From JANJUO01 sp942492935 (lineage in GTDB: Bacteria > Bacteroidota > Ignavibacteria > Kapaibacteriales > UBA2268): a stretch of 64,000 nt of DNA. This document shows, piece after piece, positions 34,151-43,921 of this stretch. The stretch lies in assembly GCA_942492935.1 (NCBI GenBank), contig OW818654.1:1240001-1304000 (forward strand), in the 5' to 3' direction. The notes beneath the pieces were generated by a model. That model had not been told where the DNA came from. It did not search any database and was given only the letters and a program-made list of their open reading frames with translations. How positions within the stretch are numbered: position 1 is the stretch's first letter; every line of letters begins with the position of its first letter. The position numbers were made by a program, and so were the translations under genes.

Positions 34151-34189
34151 AAAAAAAATGTGATTATTTGCTTGTTAGATTGTCTATTG
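34151..34189 (+). promoter_or_regulatory. Shared 39-bp ECF-type promoter block before the sigma gene
   Basis: Eight A residues, then TGTGATTATTTGC, three variable bases, then TTAGATTGTCTATTG. The block at 37162-37200 is the same except at three bases. The spacing of GTGATTATTT and GTCTA is compatible with a -35 and a -10 element of an extracytoplasmic-function sigma factor. It lies 60 bases before the sigma ATG, suggesting autoregulation. Confidence 0.6.
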
Positions 34190-34248
34190 TATTGAGTAAG
34201 ATTGCAATTTTTAAAAAACTTTTTTTGAAAATGAAAAGCGTTAGATAA

Positions 34249-34821
34249 ATGAAGGTAAATTACACAAATCTGAGCGATGAAGAACTTCTTGAACTTATTG
34301 CAAGTAAGAAAAAAGAAGCAAAGCCAGCATTTGAGGAAATTTACTTAAGATATAAAAGTCCAATTTATACTTATTGCAGAAAGATTGTAAAATCTACACA
34401 AATTGCAGAGGATATATTTCAGGAAACTTTTACAAGGTTTTATGAAGCTGTAGAAAGTAAACAGATGATATATAATATAAAAGGTTTTTTACTTAAAATT
34501 GCACGAAATTTGTGTATTAATGAAAACTCAAAGTATGGTAATAATATATTTACTTTAGATGAAAGTACTTATAAATGGGATGATGTAGATTTTGAAAATA
34601 ATGATTTAAGTGATATTTTGCATAAAACAATTGATTTATTGCCAGAAATTTATAAAGAAGTACTTGTCATGAAAGAATTTATGGATTTTCAATATAGTGA
34701 AATTGCTAAAAGCTTAGATATCTCAATTACTGTAGTAAGAATGAGATTATTCAGAGCCAGAAAGTATTTGAGGGAGCTTATGCAACCTTATATTGATGAA
34801 TTTAATACAATTGAAAAATAA
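34249..34821 (+). CDS. ECF-type RNA polymerase sigma factor
   Basis: A 190-aa sigma-70 family member with region 2 (AEDIFQETFTRFYEAVESKQ) and region 4 (LPEIYKEVLVMKEFMDFQYS, then EIAKSLDISITVVRMRLFRA). Regions 1 and 3 are absent, as in ECF sigma factors. The adjacent gene encodes an anti-sigma-like membrane protein, so activity is probably held in check until a cell-surface signal arrives. A 39-bp upstream block is shared with the LRR gene at 37240. Confidence 0.9.
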   Translation: MKVNYTNLSDEELLELIASKKKEAKPAFEEIYLRYKSPIYTYCRKIVKSTQIAEDIFQETFTRFYEAVESKQMIYNIKGFLLKIARNLCINENSKYGNNIFTLDESTYKWDDVDFENNDLSDILHKTIDLLPEIYKEVLVMKEFMDFQYSEIAKSLDISITVVRMRLFRARKYLRELMQPYIDEFNTIEK

Positions 34822-34841
34822 AAAAATAAAATAAAGGGAAA

Positions 34842-36068
34842 ATGAAAATGAATGAAGATTTTTTGACACCATCAGAACAGTTGATAGCGTTCCTGGACGG
34901 GGAATTAGATGCTAATCAGACAACTGCTTTCTTTGCCGAATTGTCTCACAATTCGGAGTTGCAAGAAGAAATGAAGGATATGGTTAGCATTAGAAATGCA
35001 TTCAGAAATGCTCAATTAACTCCACCTGATGCTATTAGGCATAGTATTTTAATTAATACTGGGTTGCAAAAAGCTACTTTTATGAATCAAATAAGAGCTG
35101 GTGCCGGAATTCTTGCAGCATTATGGACTTTATTTACAAGCAAAACAGCTATTGCAGTATATTTATTAGCTTTGGGGACTGGTATTTGGTTTGCTACTCA
35201 AAATGATGATGGCAAACTGAAAAATTCTAATTTTACTTCAACTGAAAGCATTGATGCGAATATTGGCAATAAAAAATTGACAAATAATTCAAACAATATT
35301 GCAATTGTTGCATCTTCTGAAGTAACTGAAAATACCGTTAAAACAAAAGTATCATACAGCAATTTCAAAGTAACCAAAATTAATAAGTCCGAAAAAAATA
35401 ATTCCAATGAAAATTTAGTTGCGAATAATGATAATGAACTAACAGCAGATAATCAAAACAAAACTGAAATGCTCTTAAGTTCAAATCTTGTATTAAAAAA
35501 TCAAGATTTTCCAAATCTTACTTCAAAACAAAATTTTTGGAGTATTCCCGGATTGAATTTATATATTAATCCTGATTTTTTGAATGATATTTCATTGCAT
35601 ATACGTACATTTAACGGTGTATCTTATCCAGAACAAACATTGACTAATTTGAATAATCCTTTATTGAATAATTTCAGCATTGGATTGATGTATAATTTTA
35701 CAGGAAATTTAAGTATTGGATTAGAAGCTGGATTTGAGAATTTTGCAATGCAATTTGAAGGATACGAAGGCGATATACTTTATAGATATATGCAAAATTA
35801 CAATTCGGCATGGGGTGGTTTGGCAGTTCAATATACATTTTCACCTATTCTTTGGCTTGATTATACTCAACCTTATGTTAAAACACTGTTTGGTGCAAAT
35901 GAATTAGGTCCTGTATTAAAACTGAGTGCTGGTGGTAAGTATTATATTACTCCAAATTTTGCATTCATTGGTGGTGTTGAATATGGTTCATTTATTTATC
36001 AAATAAATGGAAATACATTTAGCACAAATAAATTGGGATATACTTTTGGGGCAATGTTTGGATTTTAA
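34842..36068 (+). CDS. Anti-sigma-like membrane protein with beta-barrel-like C-terminus
   Basis: A 408-aa protein. Residues 1-75: acidic helical domain, LIAFLDGELDANQTTAFFAE and MVSIRNAFRNA, like the cytoplasmic part of anti-sigma factors; the zinc-binding HxxxCxxC is absent. Residues about 87-117: one membrane segment. Residues 120-220: Asn/Ser/Thr-rich linker. Residues about 225-408: alternating strands (NFSIGLMYNFTGNLSIGLEA, YITPNFAFIGGVEYG) ending in F, typical of small outer-membrane beta-barrels. Such a join could couple outer-membrane state to sigma release. Gene order sigma then this gene (20-bp gap) supports the anti-sigma role. Confidence 0.7.
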   Translation: MKMNEDFLTPSEQLIAFLDGELDANQTTAFFAELSHNSELQEEMKDMVSIRNAFRNAQLTPPDAIRHSILINTGLQKATFMNQIRAGAGILAALWTLFTSKTAIAVYLLALGTGIWFATQNDDGKLKNSNFTSTESIDANIGNKKLTNNSNNIAIVASSEVTENTVKTKVSYSNFKVTKINKSEKNNSNENLVANNDNELTADNQNKTEMLLSSNLVLKNQDFPNLTSKQNFWSIPGLNLYINPDFLNDISLHIRTFNGVSYPEQTLTNLNNPLLNNFSIGLMYNFTGNLSIGLEAGFENFAMQFEGYEGDILYRYMQNYNSAWGGLAVQYTFSPILWLDYTQPYVKTLFGANELGPVLKLSAGGKYYITPNFAFIGGVEYGSFIYQINGNTFSTNKLGYTFGAMFGF

Positions 36069-36074
36069 TCAATT

Positions 36075-36869
36075 ATGAAATTGAACAAGTATAAAAATAT
36101 GTCAAATAGCAAATCCATATTAGTTTTCCAATTAGTATGGATTGTGTCGTTATTATTAATTTTTTCAAGTTCTTGCAAAAGTCCGCTTGATGTGGATGCA
36201 ATTCGAGATAAAGATACAATTTATGACCCAAATAACAAACCAGCGGAAATTAGGTTTATTCCAGAGTTACTTGATTTTGATATTGTTTTTCCTGATGACG
36301 AAAGTGAAATGGAATTTTCAATTGAAAATATCAGCAAAGACGATGTTCTTGTAAATCAAATATCAACTAAAAGCATAAATAGTTCTTATAAATTAGCATC
36401 AGAATTTACTCCATTTACTCTTGGAACTTCATCTTCAAATAAATTTAAATCTATTTCAATGAAATTTAGTAATTCAAAAACTGGAATTTTCTTTGATACA
36501 ATTTCTGTAAATGATTTTAAAAAACCAACTTTAATTCTTAAAGCTACTGTGCCTGATGTTTATGGAAGAGATTTAGTTTTTGACAATACTACAAAAGGAG
36601 GCATTTCCGGCAAAGTTCTAAGAATTTTCAATGAAACTGACGATAGTGTAACGATTAGTCAATTTTCAATAATTGAAAATCAAACAGTATTTTTTGAAGA
36701 ACCAAAAATTCAACTCCCATTAACAATTGCAGGAAAATCATCTGTAAATATAGTCATCAATTTTAATCCAGCAGAAGCAAAGAACTACAAATCAGAAATT
36801 AGAATTAAAGTATTAACAAATGGCATAGTTGATGAAATCATAAAATTATCTGGGACAGGCGTCAATTAA
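36075..36869 (+). CDS. Exported lipoprotein-like protein with HYDIN-type Ig folds
   Basis: A 264-aa protein with a hydrophobic signal ending LLLIFSSSCK, a plausible lipoprotein cysteine although the -3 residue is Ser rather than Leu. The mature part has two modules (DFDIVFPDDESEMEFSIENI, and GISGKVLRIFNETDDSVTIS) resembling choice-of-anchor D / HYDIN-like Ig folds. The start may be the second ATG (36099). It follows the anti-sigma-like gene by 6 bases, so the operon is sigma, anti-sigma, lipoprotein. It may be a partner in sensing. Confidence 0.7.
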   Translation: MKLNKYKNMSNSKSILVFQLVWIVSLLLIFSSSCKSPLDVDAIRDKDTIYDPNNKPAEIRFIPELLDFDIVFPDDESEMEFSIENISKDDVLVNQISTKSINSSYKLASEFTPFTLGTSSSNKFKSISMKFSNSKTGIFFDTISVNDFKKPTLILKATVPDVYGRDLVFDNTTKGGISGKVLRIFNETDDSVTISQFSIIENQTVFFEEPKIQLPLTIAGKSSVNIVINFNPAEAKNYKSEIRIKVLTNGIVDEIIKLSGTGVN

Positions 36870-36930
36870 GAAAATCACTATTTTATAATTTTATTATTCT
36901 GTTCTCGCTTAAGAATCCATTCCTTTTTTT

Positions 36931-37057
36931 GCCTGTCATTCTTAACTCGTTTCAGAATCCAATTCCTTTTCTTGCCTGTCATTCTGAACTCGTTTCAGAA
37001 TCCAATTCCTTTTCTTGCCTGTCATTCTGAACTCGTTTCAGAATCCAATTCCTTTTA
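36931..37057. repeat. 43-bp tandem repeat, three copies
   Basis: GCCTGTCATTCTGAACTCGT then TTCAGAATCCAATTCCTTTTCTT, starting at 36931, 36974 and 37017. A degenerate piece precedes at 36899. It belongs to the same interspersed family as 27.9, 41.4, 44.1 and 46.7 kb, in the opposite orientation to 27.9 kb. Confidence 0.9.
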
Positions 37058-37161
37058 ATTCTTTTACATTTCCTAAAAATTACAAAAAATTAATTATTCG
37101 GCAAGTATCTTAATTTACAAATAATTAACAGATTTTAGAATTTTAATTTCAAAAAAATATA

Positions 37162-37200
37162 AAAAAAAATGTGATTATTTGCAGTTTAGATTGTCTATTG
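37162..37200 (+). promoter_or_regulatory. Shared 39-bp ECF-type promoter block before the LRR gene
   Basis: Matches 34151-34189 over its length except three bases. A second short match, TTGCAA then TTTAAAAA, follows at the same approximate distance in both. The block lies 31-70 bases before the LRR start and argues that the same sigma factor drives both. Confidence 0.6.
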
Positions 37201-37239
37201 CATGATATATGTTGCAAATTTAAAAAGAGAATGATTTTT

Positions 37240-40200
37240 ATGAAAAGATTTTTATTAACTTCGATGATTTTATTAATTGTGTTTTCAACTTTTGAATTAT
37301 ATTCAAAAAAAATTACTCGAAAAACAGATTCACTTGAATTAGTCAAATTCTATAATGAAACAGATGGCAAAAATTGGTTTGTTGATACTGGTTGGAGTGA
37401 TGGAAAATTACCTGTTTGGGAATGGCATGGTGTTGGAATTGACTGGATTGTTAATGGTAATGACACAACGGTAGTCGTAATTGAAATTGAACTCGAAAAA
37501 AATAATTTGTCAGGTGTTTTACCAATTTTAAATTTACAAGATTTATATATGATGTTTGTTTCTGGCAATAATTTAAGAGGAACAATTCCCGCTTACAATA
37601 GCAAAGAATTTTCATGGTTTGATGTTAGCCATAACAAATATCTATTTGAGGATTTCATGCCTAACCTTGAATTTCTTATGGATTTAGATGTCTTTATTTA
37701 TGATTTTCAAGATACAATCATCAATTTTAAAGTAACGAAAAATACAAACAATCTTTTTGTTGAGCATGAATACAAACACGAAGGAAATAAATTTAATTGG
37801 AAAATCAACAATGTTCTCGTTCCTAATTATATTAAAGATACCATAACAGTTACAACTATGCTCGCTGAAATTAAATGCGAAGTTTCTAATTCAAAAGTTC
37901 CCAATCTCTATTATAAATCAGAACCATATCAAATTAAAACAGAGTTGATATCTCCACTTGATAATACTCAAAACCTTTCAAATATCGAATTAAGATGGAA
38001 ATATATTGATATTTCTCAAAAATATTTAGTGAAGTCTATAATTTCATTTTCTGGAAGCACAATAACTCGATACGATACTACTGATAAAACAATTTTCAAG
38101 TATCCTGCAGGAGTTCCCCAGTTTAATTCTAATTTCAAATGGTCAGTAGCACCACTTAGAGAAAAAGAGGTTGGTGCTTATACCAATGAATGGACTTTTA
38201 CAACAACAACTGTGAATGAATTTACAGATGCTACAGATTCTCTTGAATTAGTTAGATTTTTTAATCAAAGCAATGGTAGTGCTTGGAATAATAAAAATAA
38301 TTGGCTCTCAAGTCAGCCAGTTTGGAAATGGCAAGGTATTAAAACATATCCTGAATATATTAATGGCAATTTAGTTCATAGAGTTTTACGCATATCTTTA
38401 AGCAGCAATAAAGTTCTGTTCAAAGAATTAGATTTAAATCTGCCATTTCTTGATACATTAGTTTTAAGTTATAATGCAACAACATATTCTATAAATGAAT
38501 CAAATGTCTATTTACCAAATCTAAGGTATTTGAATATTAGTGGCAATAAATTAGAAAATGGATTTACAGCTTTTAACAAATTTCCAAAATTGGAATACTT
38601 GAATATTTCAAATTCGAGTTTAACTTCATTGAATGGTTTAAATTTGAATAATTTGATAAACTTATTAGCTGATGGAAATAATTTCAGTAATGAATCTTAT
38701 GAATTTAATTTACCCAATTTATTTACATTATCACTTAAAAATTGCAAAATAGCTGGTATATTTTCAAATTTAAATTTACCCAAACTCGCTTATCTTTATT
38801 TGTCAAATAATGATATTGGTGGTTTTGCAAATAATACATTACCTGAACTCAAATATTTAGATGTATCAACTAATAAGATTGGAAATATAAATAATTTAAA
38901 TAACTTAAATAATTTGCAAACATTATACATCAATAAAAATTTATTAGCAGGGGAATTAACAAATTTCAATTTTCCAGCATTGAAATCATTTTATGGCTCA
39001 AATAATCAATTATCAGGGAAGATTGATTTGACCAAGATGCCGGTTTTAACTTATCTTGACTTATCAAGTAATGCTTACGAAGGAACACCTGAAATAGTTG
39101 AACACGATAGTATAAAAATTATAAATTTTTCAAGCAACAAATTTTCAGGACAAATTCCTGAAATTGATTTACCAAATTTGACAAGTTTATATTTGGGAAA
39201 TAATAATTTTACAAAAGTTGGTAAAATGAAGACACCTAAACTTCAGGATTTAATGCTTAATAACAATTTATTAAGCGATACTGTTCCTGATTTTATATCA
39301 AATTATCCTAATATGAAATCTGGTATTTTGTCATTAGGTCAGAATTTATTGACTTATGAGCATTTTTTACCTAATCATTATAGTAATAATCAAATTAAAA
39401 CTTATATAATTAGCGACCAAAAAGTAACATATAAATTGAAAATAACAAAAGATGGCAGTGAATTTGGTTTGGAACCAGATTACAATGGTATTGCAGATAA
39501 ATTTCTGTGGATAGACCAATATAATTCTACATTATCCAATGGAAGATTATATTATAAAAATAAACCGATTAATCAAATTCGTTGCAAAATTTCATATACT
39601 AAAATTACAGGAGTGGATTACTATACTGAATTTTTCGACCCAAATCCGAAAAAACTATATCCAGAGAATAATGCTACAGAAGTTGAATATCAACCTGAAT
39701 TTAAATGGACAAAAGTTGATTACGCAACCAAGTATTGGGTTCTAATATCCGAAACACAATACATGAATCCTGCAAATGTATATGAAACAACTGATACTGT
39801 ATTGAAATTACCAGTTGAATTAAGTCCTAATAAAAAATATTACTGGGTATTAAGATTTTTCATTGATGAAAGCACAGGAACAAGTGTTATGGCTAATCCT
39901 TGGCCCTTTAGTACACTCACTGCAAATGTTACTCTAAATCAAAAAGATTCATTAGCATTAGTCAAAATTTATAATTCTCTTGACGGTCCAAATTGGAGTA
40001 GTCAATTAAACTGGCTTTCTAACGAACCTGCAACTAAATGGGGTGGCTTAGTATTTAAAACACATAAAGTTGGCGATGGTTATGTAAATTATGTTAGTCA
40101 ATTGAGTTTAGTAAATAATAAATTAAAAGGAGAGATAGATAAAATCGAATTAGATTCACTTAATTCACTCGTAATTAATAACAATGAAATATCAGGAAAA

Positions 40201-41349
40201 TTCCCAGAATTAACATCAGAGGTTATAACACAAATATCAGCTCCATATAACAAATTTGAAAGTGGTATCACAAATACATTTAAAAATAGTATTTCATATA
40301 TTGATTTATCATATAATTCAATTACTGAAGAAATCGAGGAAGTAGTTGGTGATAAACTAAATTATCTATTTTTAAATAATAATGATATGACTGGATATTT
40401 CCCTTCGATTGTGGCCCCAAGTTTGAAGTATATTGTGATGAGCTATAATAAACTTGATAAAATACTACCTGTTGTGTATCATGATAGTATTCGCGTTATC
40501 AGAATAAATAATAATAATTTCAATGGAAATTTGCCAGAATTCAATACTCCATTAATTGATACAATAAATTTAAGCAATAATCAATTCTATGGAACGATAC
40601 CCGCATATCAAATGGATAGAATCAAAAACCTTGATTTATCTTATAATAATCTTTCAGGAAATATTCCAGCATTTGATATGGTCAATCTTGCATTTTTAAA
40701 TTTATCACGAAACAAACTTAGTGGAACTATACCTAAGATTAACAGTAATGCTTTACGAACTGTGAATATTTCGTATAATAAATTTCTATTTGAAGATTTG
40801 ACTGAAAATGCTACAACTTATATGCCGATAAATAGTTTTCTTTATTATCCACAAGATACATTACTTGAATTAATTCCAAGTGAAAATAATGGGCAATACT
40901 ATATATCAGTTGGTATAAATGCAAATAATCAAACAAAATTTAAGTGGTATGAAGACGGTCAAAAAATAAGTGATACAACAAAAACAATCAAAATTACAAA
41001 TCAATCAGCTAAATACAAATGTGAAGTTTCATATTTAACTTTTGACAAATTAATTTTGGAAACAGTAATAAAATCATATCAAGAATTAATAGTATCGGTT
41101 GATGATATATATTCGCATGATAAATTCAGAATTACTCCAAATCCTTCATCTGAATATTTTATAATTAACACAAATTATTATAATGAAACTCCAAAAAATA
41201 TAAGAATCTATGATGTTTCAGGTACAAAAGTAATGGAATTTGATTTAGATAATGGGCAGAATTTAATAAATATTAAAGATTTATCAATTGGTGTATATTT
41301 CATTTTTATTGATAATGAAATTAAGCCATTGAAATTGATAAAATATTGA
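37240..41349 (+). CDS. Giant LRR surface protein with T9SS tail
   Basis: A 1369-aa secreted protein. I start at the ATG at 37240 (MKRFLLTSMILLIVFSTFEL, a signal peptide); longer starts would run through the promoter block. Three modules each open with DSLxLVKxYNxxxGxNW, a cap found before leucine-rich repeats, at residues about 29, 331 and 903, followed by LRRs (LxxLxLSxNxLSGxIP) of plant-like type. FN3-like modules separate them (SPLDNTQNLSNIELRW; LYPENNATEVEYQPEFKW). The end, ITPNPSSEYF to LKLIKY, is a T9SS type A tail. Likely an adhesin or binding protein under control of the ECF sigma factor upstream. Confidence 0.85.
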   Translation: MKRFLLTSMILLIVFSTFELYSKKITRKTDSLELVKFYNETDGKNWFVDTGWSDGKLPVWEWHGVGIDWIVNGNDTTVVVIEIELEKNNLSGVLPILNLQDLYMMFVSGNNLRGTIPAYNSKEFSWFDVSHNKYLFEDFMPNLEFLMDLDVFIYDFQDTIINFKVTKNTNNLFVEHEYKHEGNKFNWKINNVLVPNYIKDTITVTTMLAEIKCEVSNSKVPNLYYKSEPYQIKTELISPLDNTQNLSNIELRWKYIDISQKYLVKSIISFSGSTITRYDTTDKTIFKYPAGVPQFNSNFKWSVAPLREKEVGAYTNEWTFTTTTVNEFTDATDSLELVRFFNQSNGSAWNNKNNWLSSQPVWKWQGIKTYPEYINGNLVHRVLRISLSSNKVLFKELDLNLPFLDTLVLSYNATTYSINESNVYLPNLRYLNISGNKLENGFTAFNKFPKLEYLNISNSSLTSLNGLNLNNLINLLADGNNFSNESYEFNLPNLFTLSLKNCKIAGIFSNLNLPKLAYLYLSNNDIGGFANNTLPELKYLDVSTNKIGNINNLNNLNNLQTLYINKNLLAGELTNFNFPALKSFYGSNNQLSGKIDLTKMPVLTYLDLSSNAYEGTPEIVEHDSIKIINFSSNKFSGQIPEIDLPNLTSLYLGNNNFTKVGKMKTPKLQDLMLNNNLLSDTVPDFISNYPNMKSGILSLGQNLLTYEHFLPNHYSNNQIKTYIISDQKVTYKLKITKDGSEFGLEPDYNGIADKFLWIDQYNSTLSNGRLYYKNKPINQIRCKISYTKITGVDYYTEFFDPNPKKLYPENNATEVEYQPEFKWTKVDYATKYWVLISETQYMNPANVYETTDTVLKLPVELSPNKKYYWVLRFFIDESTGTSVMANPWPFSTLTANVTLNQKDSLALVKIYNSLDGPNWSSQLNWLSNEPATKWGGLVFKTHKVGDGYVNYVSQLSLVNNKLKGEIDKIELDSLNSLVINNNEISGKFPELTSEVITQISAPYNKFESGITNTFKNSISYIDLSYNSITEEIEEVVGDKLNYLFLNNNDMTGYFPSIVAPSLKYIVMSYNKLDKILPVVYHDSIRVIRINNNNFNGNLPEFNTPLIDTINLSNNQFYGTIPAYQMDRIKNLDLSYNNLSGNIPAFDMVNLAFLNLSRNKLSGTIPKINSNALRTVNISYNKFLFEDLTENATTYMPINSFLYYPQDTLLELIPSENNGQYYISVGINANNQTKFKWYEDGQKISDTTKTIKITNQSAKYKCEVSYLTFDKLILETVIKSYQELIVSVDDIYSHDKFRITPNPSSEYFIINTNYYNETPKNIRIYDVSGTKVMEFDLDNGQNLINIKDLSIGVYFIFIDNEIKPLKLIKY

Positions 41350-41394
41350 TGGTTTGCATAATAATTTGCATCAGAATTAGGGCATAATTTACTT

Positions 41395-41705
41395 GTGTGT
41401 CATTCCGCACTTTATGCGGAATCTATATTACAAGATGTGCCACACTTCCAAAGTGTGGCACATCTTTATTATAAAATGACATAAATTTAGGATAGATTCT
41501 GAAACGAGTTCAGAATGAAAGTTTTTTTGTGTCATTCCGCACTTTGTGCGGAATCTAATATTATCAGATGTGCCACACTTCCAAAGTGTGGCACATCTTT
41601 ATTATAAAGAATGAAAGTTTTTTTGTGTCATCCCGCACTTTATGCGGAATCTATATTATGCAGATGTCCTACACTTTTTAAGTGTAGGACATCTTGTTGT
41701 AACTA
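41395..41705. repeat. Three composite copies of the interspersed palindrome
   Basis: Each copy joins GTCATTCCGCACTTTATGCG with a TCTA tail to the hairpin GATGTGCCACACTTCC with its complement, or to GATGTCCTACACTTTTT in the last copy. Units begin at about 41398, 41521 and 41626. One CTGAAACGAGTTCAG module is included. The block lies between convergent genes, so it may also end transcription. Confidence 0.85.
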
Positions 41706-41738
41706 ATTCAGCTTGAAAACTAATAAGAAAACCTAAAT

Positions 41739-43211
41739 CTATACAGTCAATTTATGCAATGCCCATTCAAATACTTGTAAATATTCTTTTGCTGAATTTT
41801 CTGATGAAAATTGCTTTTGCATTGCATTCTTCCTAATAATATCCCAATGAGTTTTGTGATGATATATTGTCATAGCTCTATCAATACTATGCTCAAAATG
41901 TTCGGCATTATATTGCCAAAATGTAAATCCTGTACCTTCCATCAAATCAGTTGAATACTCTTTTACAGTATCAGCCAATCCACCTGTCATTCTCACAATT
42001 GGAATAGTACCGTAACTCAAAGCATACATCTGTGTTAATCCACAAGGTTCAAATCTCGATGGTACAAAAAGAAAATCACTACATCCAATTATTCTATGAG
42101 CTAATTGATTATCATAACCAATGTTGATTAATGCTAATTTAGGATATTTCCACTTGATATAATTAAAGAAATTAACATAATTATAATCACCCGACCCCAA
42201 CAAAACAAATCTAAATTTTTCATTATATAAATAATCTTCAAGTTTATTTACAATTAAATCAATTCCCTTTTGCTCGGTCAATCTCGTAACCATACCAATT
42301 AAGGGCAATTCAGGTTTGTCATTTTCTGTTATATTCATAGAATTCAAAAAATCAAGTTTATTTTGACTCTTGATTTGAATTGTGTCTGCATCATAATTAT
42401 TGAAAATGAGCTTATCGGTTAATGGACTCCATTCATCGTAATAGACACCATTTAATACACCAATTAAATCAGCTCCACGTAAATTCAGAATATCATCCAT
42501 GCCCTCGCCATAATAATTCCATCTGATTTCTTGGGCATAAGTAGGGCTTACAGTTGTAATTTTATCTGCAAACATTATCCCTGTTTTCATAGCATTTACG
42601 GCACCTTTATGCTCAAACCAACTTCCAGGATAAAATTCTTTAAGTCCAAATCCTGAAAATTCCATTGCTCTTTGAGGGTTAAACCATCCCTGATATGCCA
42701 AGTTGTGAATTGTATAAACACCAGCAGTTTTTGAAAATAACGGATGATTTCTATAAAATGACTTTAAAAAAGCAAGTGAAAAAGCAGCATGAAAATCGTG
42801 TGCTTGTATAATATCAGGTGAGAAATTTAATGCTTCACATACCGAAAAAACTGCACGTGAAAAGAAAATGAATCTTCTGTCGTTATCACCATATTCGTGA
42901 GGGTCTCCATAAATTCCTTCCCTATCAAAATATAGATTATGCTCAATAAAATAAATCGGTACTTCTGAACCTGGCATAGTTCCAGCCCATAGCCGTGCAT
43001 ATTCCTCCCAATATCCAACCGGTACTACCAGAGTAATATCAAGTGGAACAATATTGTATTTTTCTACATTAATAAATCCATATTTCGGCATTATTACAAT
43101 CGGATTCTCACCAGCTTTTTTCCATTCTACTGGTAAAGAACCTGTGATATCAGCAAGACCACCAGTTTTGGCATAAGGTGCTACTTCGGCAGAAACAAGT
43201 AGTATATTCAT
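41739..43211 (-). CDS. glgA: Glycogen synthase
   Basis: A 490-aa GT5 enzyme that extends alpha-1,4-glucan from ADP-glucose. Seen: N-terminal MNILLVSAEVAPYAKTGGLA (KxGG sugar-nucleotide motif), HDFHAAFSL, TIHNLAYQGWF, and the C-terminal SRFEPCGLTQMYALSYGTIP. Length is standard. fsa lies upstream on the same strand with a 35-bp gap, so carbon storage and sugar phosphate genes are together. Confidence 0.95.
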   Translation of the reverse strand: MNILLVSAEVAPYAKTGGLADITGSLPVEWKKAGENPIVIMPKYGFINVEKYNIVPLDITLVVPVGYWEEYARLWAGTMPGSEVPIYFIEHNLYFDREGIYGDPHEYGDNDRRFIFFSRAVFSVCEALNFSPDIIQAHDFHAAFSLAFLKSFYRNHPLFSKTAGVYTIHNLAYQGWFNPQRAMEFSGFGLKEFYPGSWFEHKGAVNAMKTGIMFADKITTVSPTYAQEIRWNYYGEGMDDILNLRGADLIGVLNGVYYDEWSPLTDKLIFNNYDADTIQIKSQNKLDFLNSMNITENDKPELPLIGMVTRLTEQKGIDLIVNKLEDYLYNEKFRFVLLGSGDYNYVNFFNYIKWKYPKLALINIGYDNQLAHRIIGCSDFLFVPSRFEPCGLTQMYALSYGTIPIVRMTGGLADTVKEYSTDLMEGTGFTFWQYNAEHFEHSIDRAMTIYHHKTHWDIIRKNAMQKQFSSENSAKEYLQVFEWALHKLTV

Positions 43212-43246
43212 AAAATCTCAAAAAAATGAACAATCAAAAAAGAAGT

Positions 43247-43921
43247 TTAGACAATCATTGACTTTTGTTTTTCTGTTTGCATTTTGTCGTAATCTTCAAG
43301 AAACTTCTTCAATCCAGCATCTGTTAATGGATTTTTCAAAGATTGCATCATTACGCTATAAGGAATTGTTGCAATATCTGCACCTGATTTTGCAGCTTGA
43401 ACAATGTGAATCGGATGACGTATTGAAGCAGCAATAATCTGTGATTCATACTCTTGAATATCCCATATTTCACAAATATCATCTAATATTACTGAACCGT
43501 CATAGCCAATATCATCAAGTCTTCCCATAAATAATGAAATATAAGTAGCTCCTGCATTTTCGGCTGCTATTGCTTGCGTAGCACTAAAAATTAAAGTAAC
43601 ATTAGTAGGAATTTCATTGTCGGATAAATGTCTAACTGCGGCTAATCCAGCTGGAATAGCAGGAATTTTAATGACAGCATCAGGGAACCATGAAATAATT
43701 TCTTCAGCTTCACGGATGATTCCTTTTGTTTCGGTGGATATTACTTCAACTGAAAGATGACCGCCAACCATTTCGTAAATGTCAAGAATTAATTTTTTTA
43801 TATCAATTGTTGGGTCTTCTTTGGCTAACAGACTTGGGTTTGTTGTTACACCTGAAATAAAACCAAGTGAAGTTGCATGTCTGATATGCTCAATATTTGC
43901 TGAGTCAAGATATAATTCCAT
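43247..43921 (-). CDS. fsa: Fructose-6-phosphate aldolase / short transaldolase
   Basis: A 224-aa TIM-barrel protein: MELYLDSANIEHIRHATSLG, GVTTNPSLLAKE and the Schiff-base lysine K85 in AVIKIPAIP. It is in the short (about 220 aa) TalC/FSA subfamily. FSA and short transaldolase cannot be told apart safely without structure-based residues. It is upstream of glgA. Confidence 0.9.
   Translation of the reverse strand: MELYLDSANIEHIRHATSLGFISGVTTNPSLLAKEDPTIDIKKLILDIYEMVGGHLSVEVISTETKGIIREAEEIISWFPDAVIKIPAIPAGLAAVRHLSDNEIPTNVTLIFSATQAIAAENAGATYISLFMGRLDDIGYDGSVILDDICEIWDIQEYESQIIAASIRHPIHIVQAAKSGADIATIPYSVMMQSLKNPLTDAGLKKFLEDYDKMQTEKQKSMIV

Noticed and set aside
37171..37239. N-terminal extension of the LRR protein starting at 37171
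   Set aside because: It would translate the conserved promoter block and place a Cys-rich non-signal segment before a clean signal peptide that starts at 37240.
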